From a bacterium (GTDB lineage Bacteria; UBP18; UBA7526), in the NCBI GenBank assembly GCA_030619985.1, contig JAUXAI010000004.1:1-43926 (forward strand): DNA of 43,926 bases. The letters run 5' to 3'. Within the stretch, counting starts at the first letter, position 1; each line of letters starts with the position of its first letter. Both the position numbers and the translations under genes were made by a program. The notes below the pieces were generated by a model, which saw only the letters and a list, made by a program, of their open reading frames with translations, made no database searches and was not told where the DNA came from. Shown here in pieces: positions 37,587 through 43,926 of this stretch.

Positions 37587-38663
37587 ATGAAGACGAACAA
37601 ATTCTTGGGACGCGATTGGATCGATGCGGAGTTGGATTATTCCAGAGAAGAGTGGGAAACCATGATTGATGTAGCCTTGGAGCTAAAGCGCCGCTGGGCG
37701 ATGGGGGAAGACCATTCGCATATTCTCAAAGGTAAAACTCTTTTTACCATGTTCTTTAACCAGTCCCTTCGCACCCGGAGCACTTTTGCAGCCGGGATTC
37801 AGCAATTAGGAGGATTTCTTGTTGATCTGGAACCGAGCAAAACCTATACCCCGGCCCGTAAGGGGTATGAAATTCCTTACAAGACAGAACGTATCTGTGA
37901 TGTGGCTCAGATGCTGGACCGGGTAGGGGAGGCTATGGCCATCCGTATGTATGGTGAACCTGCCCAGTGGATTTACGGCTTCGCCAATGCCACCATTAAG
38001 GAATTCGCCTATTATATGGAGAACCCGGTTATCAATATGGAATGCGATAAATATCATCCCACGCAGGCTTTGGCAGATATGCTCACCGTAAGAGAGAAGT
38101 TCGGTGGATTTAAGGGACTGAAGTTCGTTATGTCCTGGGCTTACTCTGGCTCTACACATAAACCATTTGCCGTACCACAAAGTCTGGTTTTGGCGCCGAC
38201 AAAGATGGGGATGAATGTGGTCTTTGCCCGGCCGAAAGGTTTGGAACTTGACCCTGAGGTCATCAAACAGTGCAAGAAATTTGCTAAACAGACTGGCGGT
38301 TCTTTCGCAGAAACAGACGATATGGAAGCTGCGTTTGAAAACGCTGATGTGGTCTATCCCAAATGTTGGGGAGCTATGGATTATTTCGCCCAAGTCGATA
38401 AAAAAGGCAAAATCGTCAAGAAAGAAAACCTGGATGGGATGAAGAAACTCTTCGATAAGAACAAAGACTGGATCTGCGATGCCAAGAAGATGAAGCTCAT
38501 CAAGCCTAACGGAATCTATATGCACTGCCTGCCTGCGGATCGGGATATGGAAGTAACGGATGAAGTAATCGATGGTCCCCAGTCCGTGGTCTTTGATGAG
38601 GCAGAGAACAGACTCCATGCCCATAAGGCCATCATGGCTCTACTTATGGGAGGCAGATTGTAA
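37587..38663 (+). CDS. ygeW: Carbamoyltransferase A, OTC/YgeW-like
   Basis: Carbamoyl-phosphate motif SLRTRSTF, HPTQALADMLT, MHCLPADRDMEVTDEV...AENRLHAHKAIMALL. Confidence 0.8.
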   Translation: MKTNKFLGRDWIDAELDYSREEWETMIDVALELKRRWAMGEDHSHILKGKTLFTMFFNQSLRTRSTFAAGIQQLGGFLVDLEPSKTYTPARKGYEIPYKTERICDVAQMLDRVGEAMAIRMYGEPAQWIYGFANATIKEFAYYMENPVINMECDKYHPTQALADMLTVREKFGGFKGLKFVMSWAYSGSTHKPFAVPQSLVLAPTKMGMNVVFARPKGLELDPEVIKQCKKFAKQTGGSFAETDDMEAAFENADVVYPKCWGAMDYFAQVDKKGKIVKKENLDGMKKLFDKNKDWICDAKKMKLIKPNGIYMHCLPADRDMEVTDEVIDGPQSVVFDEAENRLHAHKAIMALLMGGRL

Positions 38664-38762
38664 TACAGAGAAGAATAAAATAGCAACAGTCCCGATTTTA
38701 TCGGGACGTAGTAACCAATAGTAACCGCTGTATTCTATGCTTATGCCTGAAAGGAGAGTAGT

Positions 38763-39782
38763 ATGCCTAAGTCAGAATTGTTTGGAAAGGATTTGATCTG
38801 CACCCAGGAGTGGTCAAAGGAGGAATTGGTTAAGGTTTTAGAGTTGGCAGAAGAAATGCAGAAGGATAGGTTTTCTCCCAAGTATACCTCTATCCTGAAG
38901 GACAAGACCTTCTTCATGTTCTTCTATAATCCCTCGGTGAGAACCAGACAGTCCTTTGAGTGTGCGGCAACAGAACTGGGAGGCCATGCCCAGTTCTTGG
39001 AGCCCAAGGCCATGAGGTTGAAGACAAAGAAGACCGCTGGAGAGACGGTGGAGGATGCCGCAAAGATTATGTCGAGATATGCCTGCGGGATTGGGATTAG
39101 GATGTTAGAAGATAAGATCACCAGATATGGAGAAGGGGATGAGCTATTGCGGGAGTATGCCAAGTGGGCCGATGTTCCCATAATCAGCATGGCTCATGAT
39201 AAGTACCATCCCTGCCAGGGACTGGCAGATATCATGGGTCTGAGAAAACATCTGGGGAAGGATTTGAAGGGTAAGAAACTACTCCTTACCTGGGCCCATG
39301 GTGCTCTAGCCCGTTCCTGGTGTAGCGTTCAGGAGGCAGCACTACTCTATTCTCGCTTTGGGATGGATGTCACCATCGCCCACCCTGAAGGGTATGATCT
39401 CGATCCAGAAGTAATAAAAGCTACTAAGAAGAATTGTGAAGAGAATAGAGCAAAGTTTGAGATTGCTCATGATGTTAAAGAAGGGTACAAGGGAGCGGAT
39501 GTTGTCTATTCCCGAAACTGGATGAGCCCCGAGGCTTATCGAGGTGGAGAACTTCGTAAAGAAGAAGAAATTGAGAGGGCTCTGAAGTATACGGAATGGA
39601 CCTGTGATTCTGAGAAGATGAAACTGGGGAATAACCCATTATTCATCCATCCCATGCCCGTTGATCGGGGGCATGAGGTAACGGATGAGGTGGCCAGTGG
39701 TCCTCGTTCCATCATCTACGATGTGGCAGAGAATCGGCTCCACGTCCAGAAGGCCATCATGGCTCTTACTATGGCAAAATAG
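38763..39782 (+). CDS. Carbamoyltransferase B, divergent paralogue with ATC-like HPMP motif
   Basis: SVRTRQSFECAATELGG, HPCQGLADIMGLRKHLG, HPMPVDRGHEVTDEV...AENRLHVQKAIMALTM. Confidence 0.78.
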   Translation: MPKSELFGKDLICTQEWSKEELVKVLELAEEMQKDRFSPKYTSILKDKTFFMFFYNPSVRTRQSFECAATELGGHAQFLEPKAMRLKTKKTAGETVEDAAKIMSRYACGIGIRMLEDKITRYGEGDELLREYAKWADVPIISMAHDKYHPCQGLADIMGLRKHLGKDLKGKKLLLTWAHGALARSWCSVQEAALLYSRFGMDVTIAHPEGYDLDPEVIKATKKNCEENRAKFEIAHDVKEGYKGADVVYSRNWMSPEAYRGGELRKEEEIERALKYTEWTCDSEKMKLGNNPLFIHPMPVDRGHEVTDEVASGPRSIIYDVAENRLHVQKAIMALTMAK

Positions 39783-39796
39783 AACGCACATCTGAA

Positions 39797-39880
39797 AAGT
39801 TCGGAGTTAAAAGTTCGGAGTTCGGAGAAAAAATACACCGAACTCAAGCGAGGCGAAGCCGAGCGTACTCCGAACTAAAC
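39797..39880. repeat. Period-7 TTCGGAG inverted-repeat element
   Basis: AGTTCGGAGTTAAAAGTTCGGAGTTCGGAG ... CCGAACTCAAGCGAGGCGAAGCCGAGCGTACTCCGAACT. Confidence 0.8.
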
Positions 39881-39901
39881 CGACTATAAGGAGGTAGAGA
39901 G

Positions 39902-41011
39902 ATGGCAAGAAGAATAAGGCTTTTTGCTTTTGGGGGAAATGAGGTTTCTCCGGCAGACTTGACCGATGAGGAGGGAAAATCTATTATTCCCGACATCCCC
40001 ATGCAATGGCAGAGGACAGACAAGACCTGTAAGGAAATTGCCGATGTCATTGCTGCCCATCCAGAGGACGATTATATAATAAGCCACGGTAATGGTCCCC
40101 AGGTGGGAAACATCCTTTTGAGAGCCGAGTATTCCCATAAGATTCTGCATACCTTGCCTTTAGACGTCTGCGGTGCCGATACTCAAGGGTCAATGGGGTA
40201 TATGATTGCCATGCTGGGGAACGAATTGAGGAATCGGGGGATAGATAAGATTGTGGCCGAGACGGTAACCCAGGTGGTGGTCAATAAGGATGATCCTGAT
40301 TTTCAGGATCCCACCAAGTTTATCGGCCCTTCCTATAGTAAAGAGGAAGCTCTGGAAAGGAAGGAGAAGTATGGCTGGGCAGTAAAATTATATTCGAAAG
40401 ACGAGCAGGGGAAGGAAATCTGGAGGAGGGTAGTTCCTTCGCCGATACCTATAGATATCGTGGAGATAGACGCAGTAGAATCCGCCTTGAAAGCAGGCAT
40501 CATCCCCATCAGTGTTGGTGGGGGAGGGATTCCGGTAGTCCAGGTGGAGCCAGAGATCGTTGATGGAAAAGAGGTCTATAAATGTAACTACGGGATTACC
40601 TATACCAGACCCTATGTCGAGGGCCAGCCAAAGGCCAAGATCTATACCGGGGTAGAGGCAGTAATTGATAAGGACTATGCTACTTCTCTATTGGGAAGGA
40701 TGCTGATTAAGAGGGCTAAGGAAAGAGGAGAGGAGTTAGAGGTGAGTTTCACCATCTTTACTGCAGAGGATGGAGCAAAGCTGAACTATCAGAAGCCGGA
40801 TCAGAAGGACCTCAGGCGTCTCACCTTGAGCGAAGCCAAAGAATTATATAATCGCAAGCCCTGTCCCTTCCCTCCGGGAAGTATGGGCCCCAAGGTAAAG
40901 TCCATTATCGACTTCTTGGAAGGAAGAGGAAAGATTGCCTATATCTCTCTAACCAAACTCTTCGGGAAGACCTTGAAGGGCGAAGCAGGAACTACTATAG
41001 TGCCTGATTAA
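39902..41011 (+). CDS. arcC: Carbamate kinase
   Basis: FGGNEVSP, ISHGNGPQVGNILLR, DVCGADTQGSMGYMIAMLGNELRNR, VVNKDDPDFQDPTKFIGP, ISVGGGGIPV, EAVIDKDYATSLL, FPPGSMGPKVKSIIDFLE. Confidence 0.92.
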   Translation: MARRIRLFAFGGNEVSPADLTDEEGKSIIPDIPMQWQRTDKTCKEIADVIAAHPEDDYIISHGNGPQVGNILLRAEYSHKILHTLPLDVCGADTQGSMGYMIAMLGNELRNRGIDKIVAETVTQVVVNKDDPDFQDPTKFIGPSYSKEEALERKEKYGWAVKLYSKDEQGKEIWRRVVPSPIPIDIVEIDAVESALKAGIIPISVGGGGIPVVQVEPEIVDGKEVYKCNYGITYTRPYVEGQPKAKIYTGVEAVIDKDYATSLLGRMLIKRAKERGEELEVSFTIFTAEDGAKLNYQKPDQKDLRRLTLSEAKELYNRKPCPFPPGSMGPKVKSIIDFLEGRGKIAYISLTKLFGKTLKGEAGTTIVPD

Positions 41012-41028
41012 AAAGGAGGTGAGGTGGA

Positions 41029-41253
41029 ATGGTTGCTTTAATTCTGGGAATAATTGCTGCTTTGATGGGGATCTTCTTCTTTACCGGAACCCTCTTCGGA
41101 ATTGCCTGGGGAGCTCCCTTTTTAACCGTACTTAAGGGTTTTATCCCTCCGGCTTTAATCCTTGGGGGAATTATCGCCATCGGGGTCGGGATTTCTGGCG
41201 TCAAGGGTAAGATGGCGGAGAAGAAGGTAGCCAAGGAGAAGAAAGAAAAGTAA
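41029..41253 (+). CDS. Small two-TM membrane protein, unknown
   Basis: 74 aa with two hydrophobic segments and a Lys-rich tail; SD AAAGGAGGTGAGG. Confidence 0.55.
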   Translation: MVALILGIIAALMGIFFFTGTLFGIAWGAPFLTVLKGFIPPALILGGIIAIGVGISGVKGKMAEKKVAKEKKEK

Positions 41254-41276
41254 AAATACCTTAAAGAAAGAACAGA

Positions 41277-42518
41277 ATGAAGAAAATAAAGGGATTGGAG
41301 TGTCTGGGATGTGGCCGGGAATATAGCCAAGGAGAGGTGAAGTACAACTGTCCCTCCTGTTCTGAAAATTTAGATATTGTCTACGATTATGAAGAGATAA
41401 AAAAAACCTTTAATAAGAAAAATCTCTCCCAGAGTGAGGACTATTCCATCTGGCGTTATGAACCGCTTCTGCCCATTGAGAATTTGAGCAAGATCCCTCC
41501 TCTTCAGATCGGCTGGACACCCCTATATGAGGCGAAGAAGCTGGGCAAGAATCTATTCCTGAAGGATGATGGAAAGAATCCCTCTGCTTCTTTTAAGGAT
41601 CGGGCAAGTGCTGTGGCCATCGTAAGAGCCCAGGAGTTAGGAGCAAAAATAGTTACTGGGGCATCAACGGGCAACGCGGGCTCGAGCATGGCCTGCTTAG
41701 CAGCAAGTTTAGGAATTCCGGCCATCATCTTCATTCCTCAGAAGGCACCCAAAGCCAAGATCACCCAGTTATTAATCTTTGGGGCAAAAGTTATTATGGT
41801 TAAAGGAACATATGATGAGGCCTTCGATCTCTGCCTGGAAGCAACCAGGGAATACGGCTGGTACAATCGAAATACGGGGTATAATCCTTATACCCGGGAG
41901 GGAAAAAAGACCGCTGCCTATGAGATATGCGAACAGTTAGACTGGATCCCTCCGGATAAGGTATTCGTCCCCGTGGGGGATGGGAATATCATCAGTGGAA
42001 TATGGAAAGGCTTTAAAGATTTCAAAGAGATCGGATTTATAAATAAACTTCCCCAATTGGTTGCCGTACAGTCAGAACTAAGCAATGCAGTAGTTAAAGC
42101 AGTAAAGACCAGTATCCAGCATCCAGGATCAAGAATCCAGATAGAGCCAGTGAAAGCAACTACTATTGCAGATTCTATCTCTGTCAATATGCCCAGGGAT
42201 GGATTGGCAGCAGTAAAAGCCATTCAGGAATCGAAGGGATTAGCAGTAGAAGTCTCGGATAAAGAAATCTTAGAAGCCATTAAGATCGTTGCTCGAGCAA
42301 CTGGGATATTTGGTGAGCCAGCCGGGGTGACCAGTTATGCGGGATATAAGAAGTTAAGGGAAGAGGGAAAGATTGACGAGAAGGAGAGAATAGTCTGCCT
42401 CATCACAGGGAATGGATTAAAGGATATAGACTCCAGTATGAAAATAGCCGGAGAACCATTTCTCGTAGAGCCGAGTTTAGAAGGATTGAAGAAGATACAA
42501 AATGAAATATTTAAGTGA
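41277..42518 (+). CDS. thrC: Threonine synthase-like PLP enzyme with N-terminal zinc ribbon
   Basis: CLGCGREYSQGEVKYNCPSC; GWTPLYEAKKLGKNLFLKDDGKNPSASFKDRASAVAI; GASTGNAGSSMACLAA; PVGDGNIISGIWKGFKDF. Confidence 0.85.
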   Translation: MKKIKGLECLGCGREYSQGEVKYNCPSCSENLDIVYDYEEIKKTFNKKNLSQSEDYSIWRYEPLLPIENLSKIPPLQIGWTPLYEAKKLGKNLFLKDDGKNPSASFKDRASAVAIVRAQELGAKIVTGASTGNAGSSMACLAASLGIPAIIFIPQKAPKAKITQLLIFGAKVIMVKGTYDEAFDLCLEATREYGWYNRNTGYNPYTREGKKTAAYEICEQLDWIPPDKVFVPVGDGNIISGIWKGFKDFKEIGFINKLPQLVAVQSELSNAVVKAVKTSIQHPGSRIQIEPVKATTIADSISVNMPRDGLAAVKAIQESKGLAVEVSDKEILEAIKIVARATGIFGEPAGVTSYAGYKKLREEGKIDEKERIVCLITGNGLKDIDSSMKIAGEPFLVEPSLEGLKKIQNEIFK

Positions 42519-43578
42519 TATTTATCCTAAAGGAACGAAGGCCGTTATCCTTGCTCGAGGTGAACTGGGGACCATGGCGGGCAAGACGGCTAACTCCCTC
42601 ATTATCCAGGGAGAGATCTTCGAACCAGTAGCAGTCATCGATGAGACAAAAGCCGGTAAGACAACTAAGAAATTCCTACCCAAAGCCAAAAGAGATATCC
42701 CTATCTATAAAATGTTTACAGAGACTTTAAGACACAAGCCCAGGGTCCTCATTATCGGCGTCGCCCCTCCAGGAGGAAGGCTGCCCACAGAATGGCGTAA
42801 AGACGTTATCCTTGCCATGTGGAATGGCCTAGACATTATAAATGGTTTACATACCTTCTTCAATGACGATGAAGAGTTTGTTAGAATTGCTAAGGAGAAG
42901 GGGGTGACCATTCATGATCTGAGAAGACCCCCAAAGAAACTACGCATCTTTGATGGAAGCATCAGGAAAATCAAGGATAAGGCAAAGATTGTTACCCTGG
43001 TGGGGACCGATTCCTCTATCGGCAAGCGCATTGCTACCTTGGCTCTTGCCAGGGAAGCGCAGCGAAGAGGAATAAAAGCAGGCTGGGTAGCCACGGGACA
43101 GACCGGTTTGATGCTCGGTTGTGATAGCGGAATAGCCATAGACCATTTCCCTGCTGATTATATGGCCGGAATGCTTGAGAAAGCGATTCTCGATGCTGTA
43201 GATAAGGGCTTAGAACTCATCTTTGTCGAAGGGCAGGGTGCTATCTGCCATCCAGCATATTCTGGCGTTGCTTTAGCCCTATTACACGGCAGTCAGCCAG
43301 ACTGCCTCATCATGTGTCACGATCCGCGGAGAAAAAAGTTAGCCTATTTTGACTGGCCGATTGCTGGGTTAAATGACGAAATTGAAGTAGTGGAAAGATT
43401 AACCAGAAGTTCACAGGCGAAAGTGGTAGGGATTGCTACTTATGGAGGAGAAAAAAAGAGGGAAGAGAGTGTAGAGATCGTTAAGAAACTCTCTTCTCTT
43501 CCGGCAGCGGATGTCCTTCTTTCTGGGGGGGCCGCCCTTCTCTTAGATGCTATCTTAAAATACCTGAAAAAGAAGTAA
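42502..43578 (+). CDS. DUF1611 / DgcN-like P-loop protein (possible N-acyltransferase of D-amino acid catabolism)
   Basis: IGVAPPGGRLPTEWR, TLVGTDSSIGKRIATLALAREAQRRGIKAGWVATGQTGLMLG, FVEGQGAICHPAYSGVALALLHGSQPDCLIMCHDP. Start overlaps the end of the upstream CDS by 17 nt. Confidence 0.8.
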   Translation: MKYLSDIYPKGTKAVILARGELGTMAGKTANSLIIQGEIFEPVAVIDETKAGKTTKKFLPKAKRDIPIYKMFTETLRHKPRVLIIGVAPPGGRLPTEWRKDVILAMWNGLDIINGLHTFFNDDEEFVRIAKEKGVTIHDLRRPPKKLRIFDGSIRKIKDKAKIVTLVGTDSSIGKRIATLALAREAQRRGIKAGWVATGQTGLMLGCDSGIAIDHFPADYMAGMLEKAILDAVDKGLELIFVEGQGAICHPAYSGVALALLHGSQPDCLIMCHDPRRKKLAYFDWPIAGLNDEIEVVERLTRSSQAKVVGIATYGGEKKREESVEIVKKLSSLPAADVLLSGGAALLLDAILKYLKKK

Positions 43579-43656
43579 AAAATATTATACAATTCCTGTT
43601 TCTATCCGTGTAAATCCGTAATAAATCCGTGCTAATCCGTGTTTTTAAAAAAAGAC

Positions 43657-43685
43657 TTGACAAGGCCCTAAAAACGTGCTATATT
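43657..43685 (+). promoter_or_regulatory. Sigma70 promoter of the rRNA operon
   Basis: TTGACA (43657-43662), 17-nt spacer, TATATT (43680-43685); ~190 nt upstream of 16S. Confidence 0.75.
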
Positions 43686-43785
43686 ATAAATGTGAGAAAA
43701 AAGAGAGGCTGTTAATGAGTATAGATTCCTCTTGAAAATTTGATAGATTTTTGGCTTACGGTTTAATAGTGAAAATTCCAAAAAG

Positions 43786-43807
43786 AGCCCGTAAGCGGGC
43801 TTTTTTT
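43786..43807 (+). terminator. Intrinsic terminator/attenuator inside the rrn leader
   Basis: AGCCCG-TAAG-CGGGCT followed by a run of T; lies between the rrn promoter and 16S. Confidence 0.75.
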
Positions 43808-43812
43808 ATGTC

Positions 43813-43825
43813 TGCTCTTTGAAAA
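43813..43825 (+). promoter_or_regulatory. rrn boxA antitermination element
   Basis: TGCTCTTTGAAAA, closely matching the rrn boxA TGCTCTTTAACAA. Confidence 0.75.
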
Positions 43826-43877
43826 CTTAATAAGGTGCATTGCCCCAAACCCATAAGAAATTGTCGAAAGACAATTC

Positions 43878-43926
43878 ATTTTGGAGAGTTTGATCCTGGC
43901 TCAGGATTAACGCTGGCGGCGTGCTT
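43878..43926 (+). rRNA. rrs: 16S ribosomal RNA, 5' end only (truncated by window)
   Basis: TTTTGGAGAGTTTGATCCTGGCTCAGGATTAACGCTGGCGGCGTGCTT, the universal 16S 5' end. Confidence 0.97.

Noticed and set aside
37806-38624. 272-aa minus-strand ORF opposite carbamoyltransferase A
   Set aside because: Fully antisense to a well-supported CDS and without recognisable domain or SD; a by-product of codon composition. Same reasoning for most other antisense ORFs in the track (e.g. 559-840, 19196-19435, 30008-30481, 41918-42223).
1-43926. tRNA genes, selenocysteine insertion, complete IS elements, prophage
   Set aside because: Looked for tRNA T-loop motifs, in-frame TGA within AOR or Fe-S proteins, transposase or phage structural proteins; none convincingly seen by eye. 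A tRNAscan/ISfinder run would be decisive.

Overview
This is a 43.9 kb bacterial chromosomal segment, densely coded mostly on the + strand, of unassigned phylum. It runs from a 5'-truncated pyruvate phosphate dikinase gene to the first ~50 nt of a 16S rRNA gene. Left part (1-12.7 kb): PPDK, HU, an archaeal-type purine phosphoribosyltransferase, a DUF2148 ferredoxin-domain protein, PBP1A, TyrS, an SsnA/8-oxoguanine-deaminase-like amidohydrolase, and a pair of exported TldD-like proteins, the second of which has lost the HExxxH motif. Centre (12.9-32.6 kb): PreT/PreA-like dihydropyrimidine dehydrogenase, followed by a redox cluster with three AOR-family (tungsten/molybdenum) oxidoreductases, three four-cluster ferredoxin subunits and NuoE/NuoF/NuoG-like subunits. 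That gene set resembles electron-bifurcating tungsten oxidoreductases. The cluster is interrupted by a 2-hydroxyacid dehydrogenase, an AT-rich two-gene island (possible AbiJ/HEPN-like protein plus a membrane protein), a four-helix-bundle (S23-like) gene and an exported HEAT-repeat protein. Right part (33.2-43.6 kb): SsnA, YgeX (diaminopropionate ammonia-lyase), YgeY-type M20 peptidase, two divergent carbamoyltransferases, carbamate kinase, a threonine-synthase-like enzyme and a DUF1611/DgcN-like protein, resembling the anaerobic purine/urate catabolic cluster. The main unexplained signals are: (i) period-7 tandem repeats of many unit sequences in almost every intergenic gap and also in frame inside at least four proteins, including the same loop of two amidohydrolases; (ii) ATCCGTG-type repeats abutting the Shine-Dalgarno of downstream genes; (iii) an attenuator-like terminator/antiterminator pair plus boxA in the rrn leader; (iv) an OTC-like/ATC-like carbamoyltransferase pair that could remove two different ureido groups. 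All calls come from reading the sequence; no searches were run.
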